Shown: in pieces, positions 21,054-32,425 of the stretch
Position numbering within the stretch: the stretch's first letter is position 1
How the letters are laid out: each line of letters opens with the position of its first letter
Source of the DNA: Symsagittifera roscoffensis
Lineage: Eukaryota; Xenacoelomorpha; Acoela; Convolutidae
Assembly (NCBI RefSeq): GCF_963678635.1
Contig: NC_087069.1
Span: forward strand, 8,940,633-9,004,632
Length of the DNA stretch: 64,000 nucleotides
Reading direction: 5' to 3'
Position numbers and translations under genes: made by a program
Notes under the pieces: generated by a model
Databases searched by the model: none
What the model was told of the DNA's origin: nothing
What the model saw: the letters and a program-made list of their open reading frames with translations, nothing else

Positions 21054-22088
21054 TCAACCTTTTTGTTGTATTGGAATGAAATCTTGATTGAATTGAGTTG
21101 TCATCGTGTGATTTTTTGGTTTTCCTATACATATGCACAGTTGTGTAAAGTTGTCTTTGACCCATTGTTTAATTTCGGGATCTGATTCTTCCTGTTCGCG
21201 AACGCTTAATACGTTTTGTTTTTGTTTTTCTTGGATCAGCTTGACACCTATTTGTGTTAGTATTTTGCGTCCTATTATGTTGGTTTTTTGTTCATCCACA
21301 ATGATGAACGGAGCTGATTGGATTCTCCAACCTCCTGATTCAATGGTTGTTATCAATCTTCCTTTCAGATTTATTGTTTCACCATTGTAGCATGCCAGAT
21401 TTCTGGCAGTATCGTCCGGTCGGATGCGTTTGAATAATGCTGATTTATCGTTTTGTTGTATGCGCCGTGCGGTTTTTCCGTTTAAGAAAGACATTGGGCT
21501 GCCCGAGTCAACAATAGTAAATAATTCTTCTGAATTTGTTTTTAGTTTAACAATGTGACCGTTTGAATCATCTTCTGATGAGTTATTTGTATTTTTAATT
21601 TCGAAGGGTTCAGCGATTGCCATAACCGAGAACTTTTCTATCTGGTATTCATCCCATACATTATTTGAGGTGAACTCAGCAAATGCCATAGGGAAATTTT
21701 CGATTTCCAGGCTGTCTGTTTCTATTTCTTCCTGTTGTTCATCCTGTTGGTTTCCTAAGTAGTTAACGTTTGTGGATCTACAAACTTTTGCGAAACGACC
21801 TCTTTTGACACATTTTGAACCAATCTTGTCTTTAGCCGGGCAAGATTGGAGATGAATTTGATTGTTTTGGTTTCCACACTTGTAACATTGTTTTGAAGTG
21901 TTTGCATTTTTGTTTCTTTGTTGTCCTCTTGTGTTTTTTGTTCCATGTGGGTATGGTCGTCCGCGAAAACCACCCCAACTTCTTTGGGAATTTTGAATGT
22001 TTGAGCAATTGTATCGACCACGTGTGTTTTTAAAATGTACTGGTTCTTGTTTTGTTATATTTTGTCCTCCGAATGGATTTATTTTCAT
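21054..22088 (-). CDS. Zinc knuckle and aspartic protease region (344 codons)
   Basis: The longest intact frame of the element. Residues 68-103 contain cysteine clusters of the nucleocapsid type (CYKC..., then CVKRGRFAKVC), with the first knuckle degenerate. The protease active site DSGS lies at 21498-21509 (about residues 194-197), followed by a retropepsin-like sequence with a later IIGRKIL segment. It ends QQKG and the reading then continues in another frame as the start of reverse transcriptase (21165-20890). Protease would cut the polyprotein. The ATG at 22088 overlaps no other start; a fusion to gag by frameshift is normal for such elements. Confidence 0.8.
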   Translation of the reverse strand: MKINPFGGQNITKQEPVHFKNTRGRYNCSNIQNSQRSWGGFRGRPYPHGTKNTRGQQRNKNANTSKQCYKCGNQNNQIHLQSCPAKDKIGSKCVKRGRFAKVCRSTNVNYLGNQQDEQQEEIETDSLEIENFPMAFAEFTSNNVWDEYQIEKFSVMAIAEPFEIKNTNNSSEDDSNGHIVKLKTNSEELFTIVDSGSPMSFLNGKTARRIQQNDKSALFKRIRPDDTARNLACYNGETINLKGRLITTIESGGWRIQSAPFIIVDEQKTNIIGRKILTQIGVKLIQEKQKQNVLSVREQEESDPEIKQWVKDNFTQLCICIGKPKNHTMTTQFNQDFIPIQQKG

Positions 22089-22101
22089 TGTGTGGCTGTG
22101 T

Positions 22102-22797
22102 TCAATGCCTTTTTGCCTTTTCGTACGCGTCTTGTGGGGTCCGTGTTTGTGCTAGCAGTTCTTCTGCGATCGTGTCATTGATCATATGCGCTGTGAACAT
22201 GTCTCTGACCCATTCGTCTTCTCCGTCACCACAGTCAGCCCGTGAGACTAATTCTACTAAGTCTACATGAAATTGTTCGAGGCTCTCCGATTTCTTCTGT
22301 TTTCGACAGATGAAATTATATCTTTCGAAGGCTACTATTTTGTTTGTAACAAAAATGTCTTCCAGTATCGTCATGAACTCTTGAGTGGACACGTTGTGTA
22401 GTTCCAAACTAGGTCTTTTCTGTTGGACTTGTCTTTGTCCTTCGGCTCCTAGGCAAAGAAAAAGATAGCTGCGAACTTTTGCGTCTGCTTCGTCCCACCT
22501 ATATGAATTGCATAGCACTCCTTTCTCCCGGGCTTTTATGACGTGGTCTTCCCAACCAACTCGTTTCTCCTGGTTGATAACCTCTCTGTTTTTTTTGTAC
22601 TTCCAATTCACCATGTATTTCAAGTTCGTATACAGGCTCTGAAAGTTCTACAAGTGGTGGTTTTGCTCCCAAAAAATTCCGCACCTCGATTCCATCCTTT
22701 GCAAATACAACCATTTCCAGTATAGCTGCGCTCTTGGACCACTCTAATGGTGGTTCTATAGACGCTTTCTCCCAAAATGGGTTAATATTCAGTGGGT
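22102..22797 (-). pseudogene. gag of the Ty3/gypsy element (frameshifted)
   Basis: Read on the - strand, the frame is open from about 22797, runs through a Met at 22714, and shifts frame near 22587 in a run of eight A. The downstream frame (22623-22102) has capsid-like features: a Trp/Arg/Lys-rich helix, a motif around GAEGQRQVQQ, and RKQKKSESLEQFH, typical of animal Ty3/gypsy Gag. The product would form the particle shell and bind element RNA. The frameshift sits in a homopolymer, so it could be a sequencing error, a programmed shift or decay. Confidence 0.7.
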
Positions 22798-22824
22798 TTT
22801 TAGACTATCCTGCTGGATGCGCAA

Positions 22825-23080
22825 TATCATACTGCAATGTATGAGCTTCTAATTATTGAATCCGAATCGATCGATAAACAGTAAGTGTCGAATGGAGAGA
22901 GGTAAAACAACTGGTTGAAAGACAATGTTAATTCAACTCTGAACGATGGCTCAAACCCGGTTTGTCTTTAATGCCTATCAATGTCAAGTGACCGGCCAAC
23001 TGAGTGTTTAACATAAAATATAGATCAGATAAAATCATATATATATATATAATGAGTTTGTCGATCCAGACCGGATGACA
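22825..23080 (-). repeat. 5' LTR of the Ty3/gypsy element
   Basis: Matches 17247-17557 over its length with scattered differences and a much shorter (TA)n run. It starts (element sense) TGTCATCCGGTCTGGATCG and ends ATGATA, where the other LTR has ATGACA. The sequence next to it (TTGCGCATCCAGCAGGATAG in element sense) should contain the primer-binding site; I do not recognise the tRNA. Confidence 0.9.
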
Positions 23081-23529
23081 AGTTGCATGGAAAACATTTG
23101 CAAATTACGCCCGTCTTCTGAATTAGTTATTTCAAAAATAACTGGCCATTCAAAACACAGAAAGCAATCTGACGAAGGCGAAAAACAGATTGAAAACAAG
23201 GACTAAAGCTCATTGAAGTTAATTGGGGTGTATTTTGTGTTAGCTACAATACCATACCATCATGCCAATTTAATGAGTTATTCTTATACGTTTAAACCTT
23301 GAGCTCCAGTCGTCAATCAGTTGTTTTTTTATTGATTTTGCTATTATAAGATCATGTTTGTTAAAAAATTGTTAATTCCAATTATACATGCGTCTTACAC
23401 AAAAATGTATTTAACCAACTTCTGAGGCTTGGATAGGACAGACAATGTGATCTTCGGATCCACCAAGTATCTGCCCCCATACGGAGAGGAATCATTAGAA
23501 AAAACTTCCCTTTTTCTTTTTCTTCCTAG

Positions 23530-23637
23530 CAGTAGCGGATTTAGGGGGATGGTGGGATTCGACCCCCTGTCTACCCCTTCAGGGATTCGACCCCCTGCCC
23601 CCCCCCCCCCCACGAGAAATTCCTAGATCTGCGCCTG
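23530..23637 (+). mobile_element. hAT-like mini element, 108 bp
   Basis: Ends CAGTAGCGGATTTAGG and (other strand) CAGGCGCAGATCTAGG; flanked by a perfect 8-bp duplication CTTCCTAG at 23522-23529 and 23638-23645. The interior has two ATTCGACCCCCTG segments and a C14 run. This copy fixes the family's boundaries and duplication length. Confidence 0.9.
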
Positions 23638-23645
23638 CTTCCTAG

Positions 23646-26600
23646 AAAGATATATTCAACAGTTTCACGTGAGAATTCTGGGACAAAAAACAAAGTTAGC
23701 ACGAATAATGGAGTTTTAAAACACTATGGAGTTTACAAAGCGTTTACAAGCGAAATAGAGGAAACTGAAGAAAAAAAACACAAAACGAATTTTTTTTTGC
23801 AGAAATGTTTATTTAAATCCGATAGCCTACATTTTTTGCAATTTACAATTCAAAAGAACAGACCATTAGATCACTTGCGTTTGTCTTCAAATCAGAAGAA
23901 CGAGTTTGATAAGCATAAAGAACAATTTTTTGAAATTTTTTAAGTGTTTTTTCTTTAACTTCTGAGAAAGTATAAAAACAATTATCTTAAAATCGTTATA
24001 TCTGAGATTTATAAAATCCTAGAAAAAAACTTCAATTGTCTAACCTTCAGTGGGACATCCGTTAGCTATTAGTATACGCCTGATGAGTAAAAATATTGAA
24101 TAAATAACTCACAAAAAATAATTTGAGTTTGTGGGAAAAAATGTGAGAATTTCTTGTATTAATTTTTCTCAATATTGACAGACAAAAAATTCATGATTTT
24201 CAGTTTATTATATAACGTAACTTGCAAGTTCTCTTCGGTGTTTAGTATCTTTTTTTCCGTCTGCAAAAAGTCACCTTTAGTAGTACTGGAGCTCCTTGTG
24301 GGATTTGCTTTTTTTCAAAAATTTTTTTTGTGATTTTCAAAAATTCTGAAAGTATTTGTGCTAAAGCTTACATCATATTCTCAAACAGTTAAAATGTTAT
24401 GTTTTGGAAAATTGTCTTGACAGTGATCCTGAATTTTTCTGAAGTATACAATTTCAAAAAAAGTTGAAATTAATAAAATGTAACTGCAGCATCTATAAAT
24501 TAGAATGCCATTATGTATAATAGGGATAAAATTGCTGCAGTAGTATTCCAACAGTTGACGCTTTGCAACATAGTGTTATAGTTTCGATAAAATATCACAT
24601 TGTATTCCAAGCCTCCTCTTAAGTAACTATATGTGGTAAATAAAAGTAGACTTCCATTCAACAAATTTACCGAAGCATTTGCATACCGGTTCCTCGCTTA
24701 TGTTACCATTGCTTAACTCAACATTATAAATAGAAGCACTAGATTTGTCACTTATATGTTTTTTTTTCAGCTAAATTTCTGCCAAGTTGCTTCACAAATG
24801 AAGATTGTTCAAGTAGATGAGAAATAATAACGGTTCAAAGAGTAACCTTGTGAAACATCACATGTTAATCATGCCAATCAGAGCTTACTCAATTAAGTTT
24901 TAAACGCAGAAGGAAATTACCAAGATGAGTTATTAACCAATTCTTTCCTTAGCTGTAACACAATTTTTTTCAAATTATATATCAAAATTTCGTGGTAAAA
25001 AGTATTGAAAGGTTTTTTTTTTATAAAACCAAAAGCTTAGAATATCACATGATAATTATAGTCTTAATTGTTCAGAAAGTTCTGCTCACGCGCCAATTTC
25101 TCTGCGCTAATTACGAAAGCCATTATGTTGTCAGTATAAAAAAGAGAAAGTTCGAAAATAAGAATACATGCGGCTGTACATAGCTCAGTAAACATTTTAC
25201 TCCAAAAACAGACGAGATATGGGTCGGTTATTTTATTCATCTGTTTTTGAATCTTTCTTATCAAAAAAGAAAGTTTTTGCTCAGCAAAATATTCCGGGAA
25301 AAACGCTTCTGAAAAATGTTTTGATGTGGAATTTCAGATAAAGAGCTACAATTGTGGAAGAAGCCTGTACCATTCATTTTTTTATTTTGTCGTTACTTGC
25401 CAAATGTTTGTACCCGAACTGTTGGATACATTTAACAATTCTAGTGAATCTGGTTTTTGAGATACTTTGAAAAAGGAAGGGAGCTTTTCAATTTTTCAAT
25501 TTTGGCAAGCCAAAGTTTTTAAAATCTTTATTTACGGCTTTTCCAACTATTTATGCTTTTGTGTACAGCTGGTGTACCAATGGTTTAAATGTTTCTGCCG
25601 CTGATATTGTTAATATATATTGTAAATTCGTCCTAAGTCTCTGATAAAATTTTAAAATTTATGGTGGTATGAATGTTTTGTAGATTGTTAGTCTTCTATT
25701 TCAATATGTACTCTCAAAATCTTCAATTTGTTCAAAAAATGACTTGAATTTTGCCGAGTAGTTTTCCAGCGTGAATGCTCTGATGCTCTGCGTTTTTTCA
25801 CTCAGATTTCTGAGTCTGATGGTAAATCAAAATTGGCGGCATATTCTTATTTCAGTCGTTGTGTTTCTGAACATTACAAGACAATGAAGATTAATTTCGA
25901 ATACTCAATTGAAAAATCAAGACGCTTGATCTGGGTCTTGATTTTGAACCATTCACTTTTACGAGATTCAAAATTATGATCGACAGTTTCAACTGACTTT
26001 AAACTGAATTATTTCATGATGATTTTTTAAGAAAAAGTGTATCCCGAAACAAAAATTGACGGTTGCATGTTTCAGTTCCTATATTCCATCCAAGTGATAG
26101 GTTAGTGATTGGATACTTTTTCATGATTCAGGACTTTTGAACTAAGCGTTGGTACAATTTGACATATGATAAGATCCAAACTAGCTTGTGTTGTTTCTGT
26201 AGCACGAGTTGTGTTTATTAGAAATACCGAAACCGTTTGATGATATTTTGTTCAAGTAACAACGATCTATGTAATGCATAGTATTTAGACTAAAGTCGCC
26301 AACTAAGGTGAAAAATCGGTTTATAGAACGTAAATGAAAGTTTTTTTTAAAGTATCCACCATATTAACGTCAGAGCCAAAGCTCTATACTTGCAATTGGA
26401 TTATCTGAAACTATTCAGTAAGTTTATCACAACAGTTGATTAAACAAGTTAACGTTTATTTTTTATCTGAGTATCTGGTAGCCATTGAGCTTTGTGAGAA
26501 GGAATTTCATGTAATCAGCTTGTTTAAGCTGGTCAGACAATTTTAGCCAGCCTAACAGTTTGATAAAAAAAAACCACTGAGAGTGTTTTTGAATAACTCA

Positions 26601-27691
26601 AAAGTTTTTACTAGTCTGGATTGCATTTTTTATATTTTTTTTTGCAATGGTTGCGTTAGTTTTAACTTCTGTTTTAAATTGAAAAAATTTTGGTACCGCT
26701 TTCAGAATGTAGTTTTTTTTCGTACTGTTGCCTGTTTAGCTGAACTTCTTTTACCAAGGACCAGGGAAACAGTGCTAAAATTTGAATCGACCAAGGTAAA
26801 ATTTTGAGATATTCATCATTGTTCCAAATGTTTCCAGTTTTTTTTAATGCCATAAGGTTGCAGAACATAAAATTTAAATTAAAGATTACTTCGAAAACGC
26901 ATGAATCATCAAATTCTATTTTTTGAATTTATATTTATTTTGAAAAAGAAAACGTATTTGTTTTTTGTTGTTGTTTTGGTTTAGGCAAAAGCATGAGAAA
27001 CTCAAGTTTTTTTTGAGCACCCAGTTTTCTTAATGGAAAAAATTTAGACGTCTAACTTCATTTTGACAGCGTTGTTCGTGATTTTTTTTGCTCTAAGTGA
27101 TTTTTTTTTGAAAAGTTTGAAATTTTGGTAGTTTTCAGTGTTTAATTTGCATGATATATTTTTCAACAGTAAGACGCTTGATTATTTTATGGGTGAATAT
27201 TTTACGTCGTTTTCTGGCTGATTTTTTTTTATTTTTAGCTTTTTTTGCTAATTTAGTTCTCAGAACTAGTTTTGTTGCAGTAGTTGGGTGTGCTAGTCTT
27301 ACGTAATAATGTATTTATGAAGCTATGATTTGTAACCATATTATTAAAAAATGACTTTTAGATAAGCAACTTGAAATGTGATTTAAATAAAGAGATTATT
27401 GATTGATCTTTGTGAAAAATAGATAATCTTCAAACAAATATTTCAGATAAGTTCTATTTTATTGTGTATATCGGGTATCAGCTTAATTTTGAATTGAAGC
27501 TTGAAGCTCAGTTTTAATCTTTTTACTTTTTCTCAGAGAAACCTAAGCTAGCGGTTCTAAGGATGCTGGTTCTTACTTAAACATTAAATACAGTTTAAGA
27601 TTTGAATTAAATTTTTATGTAACCATTATAAAAAAAAACTTTTTTAATGATAAAATAAAAGTTGTAAACTGAATTAATCTTTAGATTTTTT
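23646..27691. other. 4-kb AT-rich DNA with no recognised feature
   Basis: No coding frame, tRNA or dispersed repeat recognised on either strand. A short 9-bp stem (ACTGCAGCA and TGCTGCAGT, about 24483-24541) is the only structure I noticed. Confidence 0.5.
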
Positions 27692-28605
27692 TGGTGTCAA
27701 ATCTTATCAAAGTTCTCTTGAAAATTGGTTTGATATCCGAAACAAATTATATTTAATCATTAATTTAGGTTACAAAGTTAACAAAAAGAGTTTTTATAAT
27801 TATTACCTGGAAACTTCGTAGGAATAAATGAATGTATCAAAAAATAAATGTGTCAAATATGAAGAATTGGGTTGTTTAGATTTTGTTAACTACCCCCAAA
27901 AAGGGGAATATCAGTTACAAGGTGCAAAATTTGCATATCCTTATCAGTTAATTTAGTGTTTGTAGGAGTGGAAATTCTTCAATAGGAAACAGAAAACAAT
28001 ACCTGCTTGTTTCACTGCAAAAAAATATGAAAGCTTATTTTAGCCATATCTATTTTTTTTTTCCTTTTTTCTCATAATATTTCCTGGCGCCATGTAAAAT
28101 ATTTTTTTTGTTTTAAGCCGGCACATTGCAAAGTGAACGGAATTCAAAGCGATTCTTAGGTAAAAATAACAGTTCATAGATTCATTTGACCGAATCAATT
28201 TGACAGAATCAACACACCTGATTCAATGACCAAAAGCGGTCTTTTCACCTGTTTTGACTAAATTTGACTTAAACACACCTAACAACACCGTTCTATGAAC
28301 TTCCAAACTCGTGGTATAATAACATGCATAAAGTTTTAACGAAGTGCTTGATCAAAGTTTTTTGGTAACGGATCAAAGCTATTGACTCTTTAATTTATAG
28401 TTTACAAAGCTATTCAACCTTTTGATCGTGAACTTGTTTTCAATCTTGGTACAACTAGTAATGGGAAGACTTAGTAACGGACGTGGATAATAAATTATGA
28501 AATCATGTAACTACTTATGTTTGACAAGCCGCTCAACTGAAATCTTTGAAAGTGGAATTGAAGCTTATTATCGCAATGGCGAAAACAATCTGATGTTTTT
28601 TTCAG

Positions 28606-28661
28606 TTCAAATCGAGAATATGAATTCGGAAGGCTTTTGACCGCTCACTTTCCACCACCCG
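28606..28661 (+). other. Exon-like 56-nt module at the start of the unit
   Basis: Preceded by TGATGTTTTTTTCAG and followed by CCCG then GTAAAT, it looks like a spliced exon; in one frame it reads SNREYEFGRLLTAHFPPP. The copy at 36148-36203 keeps the donor and the frame. The other units have an early TGA and AGTAAT instead of GGTAAAT. It may be a remnant of a duplicated gene or an accident. Confidence 0.3.
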
Positions 28662-31448
28662 GTAAATCAAAACGTATTTTACAAAACTACTTAAAGCTTT
28701 CGAATTTGAAAAATCAAAAAATATTATATTCAGTTCTGAAACATTTAATTGTAACTAAAAAACAGGTCACAAACTCAGGTTCAGAAACCAGGCATAAAAA
28801 GTCAATAAGCAGTACAAATAAAACTCATAGAAACATTCACGACTGTTTGGTGCAAAAAGACTTAATTAAGTCAATCAGTTGCCAACTTAAGAGGTCCTGA
28901 TTTGACCCCCTGGCCATCCACAAAGTTAGCTTTCTGTACAAACATACGACATTCATTTTCAGCCGACCGACCCCAAAATTAATTTAAAAAAACCAAAAAC
29001 CTTCAGTGCCAATGCAAACTAATTTTAGCGCACAGAAAAAAACACGCAGCAAATACCTGAAACCAAGAGTAGACATGCCATTTCCCCCTCAATTATTTGA
29101 CCTCTGACTACCTAGAGGGTCCCCCGCTGGTACTTATTAAGAGTCATCAACGTAAAGAATTCACCTACATAGGTCTTGGTGATTTTTTGTACTTTTTCCG
29201 GAAGTTTCAAAATATTTTTTTTCACGCTTCATTTTGATTTTTTGCGATTTGATTTTTTCGCAGTTTGATTTTTTGAATTCAGTGCCTTTCCGTTGCTAAA
29301 AAACCCACTATCGAACAGCGAAAATGTAATTGTCACAAAAAATTTGATCAAATTCTAGTTTCGAAAGTGGAAATTGAGTTACAGATTTTGAACCCAGTGG
29401 TTTTATTAATTTACCTTATGATTCGAGTTTTCTCGCATTTAATTATTTTCTCAAAAGTGCCAATTATAAGTATTTTTGAACTTCAAAGAGCTTTAGGGCC
29501 ACATAATTTTTTTCAAAATTTGACTTTTTTTCAACACATTTTTTTTCAGTTCAAATTGAGAATCTGAATTCGGAAGGCAGTTGACCGCTCGCTTTTGACC
29601 ACCCAGTAATTCAAAACGTTTTTTACAAAACTACTTAAAGCTTTCGAATTTGAAAAAACCAAAAAAATTTATATTTAGTTCTGAAACATTTAATTGTAAC
29701 TAAAAAACAGGTCACAAACTCAGCCTCAGAAACTAGGCATAAAAAGTCAATAAGCAGTAAATGTTAAAACTCATAGAAATATTCACGACTGTTTGTATCA
29801 ATAAAACTAAATTAATTCCATCAGTAGCGAACTTAAGAGGTCCTGATTTGACCCCTTAGCCATACACAAAATTAGCTTTCTGTACAATCATACGACATTC
29901 ATTTTCAGCCGACCGACCCCTAAATTAATTTTAAAAAAAAACCAAAAAACTTCAGTGCCAATACAAACTAATTTTAGCGCACAGAAAAAAAAACACGCAG
30001 CAAATACCTGAATGCAAGAGTGGACACGCCATTTTCCCCTCAATGATTTGATCCCTGACTACCTAGAGGGTCCCCCGTTGGGACTTATTAAGAGTCATCA
30101 ACGTAAAGAATGCACCTACATAGGTCTTGGTGATTTTTTGTACTTTTTTCCGGAAGTTTCAAAATATATATTTTTTCACGCTTCATTTTGATTTTTTGCA
30201 ATTTGATTTTTTCGCAGTTTGATTTTTTTTGAACTCAGTGCATTTCCGTTGCTAAAAAACCCACTATCAAACAGCAAAATGTAATTGTCTTAAAAAACTT
30301 GATCAAATTCTAGTTTCGAAAGTGGAAATTGAGTTCCAGATTTTGGACCCAGCGGATTTATTAATTTACCTTATGATTCAAGTTTTCTCGCATTTAATTA
30401 TTTTCTCAAAAGTGCCAATTATAAATATTTTTGAACTTCAAAGAGCCTTAGGGCCACATAATTTTTTTGCAAAATTTGATTTTTTTTCAACACATTTTTT
30501 TTCAGTTCAAATCGAGAATCTGAATTCGGAAGGCAGTTGACCGCTCGTTTTTGACCACCCAGTAATTCAAAACGTATTTTACAAAACTACTTAAAGCTTT
30601 CGAATTTGAAAAAACCAAAAAATTTTATATTTAGTTCTGAAACATTTAATTGTAACTAAAAAACAGGTCACAAACTCAGCCTCAGAAACTAGGCATAAAA
30701 AGTCAATAAGCAGTACATGTTAAAACTCATAGAAATATTCACGACTGTTTGTATCAATAAAACTAAATTAATTCCATCAGTAGCGAACTTAAGAGGTCCT
30801 GATTTGACCCCTTAGCCATACACAAAGTTATTTTTCTGTACAATCATATGACATTCATTTTCAGCCGACCGACCCCAAAATTGATTTTAAAAAAACCAAA
30901 AACTTTCAGTGCCAATACAAACTAATTTTAGCGCACAGAAAAAAACACGCAGCAAATATCTGAAACCAAGAGTAGACACGCCATTTCCCCCTCAATGATT
31001 TGACCTCTGACTACCTAGAGGGTCCCCCGTTGGTACTTAATAAGAGTCATCAACGTAAAGAATGCACCTACGTAGATCTTGGTGATTTTTTGTACTTTTT
31101 TCCGGAAGTTTCAAAATATATATTTTTTCGCGCTTCATTTTGATTTTTTGCGATTTGATTTTTTCGCAGTTTGATTTCTTTTTGAACTCAGTGCATTTGC
31201 GTTGCTAGAAAGCCACTATCGAACAGCAAAAAGTAATTGTCACAAAAAACTTGATCGTATTCTAGTTTCGAAAGTGGAAATTGAGTTAAAGATTTTGGAC
31301 CCAGCGGATTTATTAATTTACCTTATGATTCGAGATTCGAGTTTTCTCGCGTTTGGTTATTTTCTCAAAAGTGCCAATTATATGTATTTTTGAACTTCGA
31401 AGAGCTTTAGAGCCACATAATTTTTTTCAAAATTTGATTTTTTTTCAG
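28606..31448 (+). repeat. Three ~940-bp tandem units
   Basis: Units begin TTCAAATCGAGAATATGAAT or close variants after TTTTTTTCAG and share an internal segment related to 4850-5268 and 7390-7720. Lengths are about 944, 956 and 943 bp. Short open frames recur in all units, but only as shared descent; stops and indels differ. Confidence 0.9.
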
Positions 31449-31479
31449 CAAACAGGTCAGTGGAGCTATTGTAAACTAA

Positions 31480-31715
31480 AAAGAAATAAGGTGTGCCGAA
31501 AAAAAAATTTGTTGAAATGACTCAAAAAAGAACATTAGCTACGGTGCAATCATTTTGAGAAGTTAGCTGCGACGCAGAAACAATTGTCAAAATAGGATAG
31601 TTAAAACAAATTGGAAGAGCTTAGAAAATCATATAGGTCGACTTGAAAAAACGTCAACAAAGTATTCGACAATTTTTTATATTGCTCCCCTTCGAGAAAA
31701 TCTTTTCCGCCCCTG
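31480..31715 (-). mobile_element. hAT-like element fragment in block B
   Basis: The right end TCTTTTCCGCCCCTG (ending 31715) is the family terminus, and the preceding TTCGAGAAAATC, GACGCAGAA and GGAAGAGCT match the 11746 copy. The left end is unclear. The same fragment is in B' ending 37348. Confidence 0.55.
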
Positions 31716-32425
31716 CCTCAAACCGTCCCTCTGACAAGTTGCAGTCAATTTATTTTTGATGGTTTAGTTTTTTTTATTTAAGCTAGATCTTTTTCAAAAT
31801 TTATTAAGAACTTTCCTGCAGCAAAAGTATTTCAATTGCCTTAATATAAGTTTAAAAAATTAACAGTTTTTTGTGAAGGTCAAATTTTTTTGCACTAAAG
31901 GTATATTCATAAATCAATTTAGGTTATTGATAAGAAAAAAAACCTTATCAACGAGGCACTGAGACAATTTTAAACTATTATCATATGACATTTGATTCCT
32001 TGCAAGCTTTCATTGAAGTATCTATAATCAGAAAAAAAACTGTGTTTTTGGGATGTGGTCTCAAAAATTAAAAAAAAAACGCTAGAAAACGTTCAAGCTC
32101 GGGCAAAAAAACAATCTCAAAACTTGCATGCTGTAACGTCAGAATCATTGCAGTATTCTGAACCTTTCGAGTGCAAACGTTTTACATTTCAGTTCGATAA
32201 TTTTTTTCTAAGCTGAAAGCGTGTTACTGTCCTTGGAAATTTTTTTTTGGCCTAATTTGACACAAGGAGCCAAAACGGAGGTGTGTTTTGTTGAGCAACT
32301 GGCACTTTCAAGTAGTCATTTTTTGTCAGTTGGATGTTTTTATTGTCTCTTTCATAGAGTTAAATATGAAAAAACTGTTTGTATTATGACAAATTTCTGA
32401 TTGCTTCGACTATTCTTTAGATTAT

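Larger units (their letters stand above)
17247..23080 (-). mobile_element. Ty3/gypsy-type LTR retrotransposon, full length but defective
   Basis: Two LTRs of the same sequence bound about 5.3 kb of internal DNA that, read on the - strand, gives gag, zinc knuckle, aspartic protease, reverse transcriptase and RNase H in that order. A perfect 5-bp target duplication AGTTG lies at 17242-17246 and 23081-23085. LTR ends are TGTCAT..ATGACA. A polypurine tract (AAGGGGGAA on the - strand, about 17559-17567) adjoins the 3' LTR. Frames are broken by frameshifts and stops, and no integrase motif is seen between RNase H and the 3' LTR, so the copy cannot be autonomous. A 200-N gap lies inside it. The two LTRs have diverged moderately, so the insertion is not recent. 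Confidence 0.92.
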
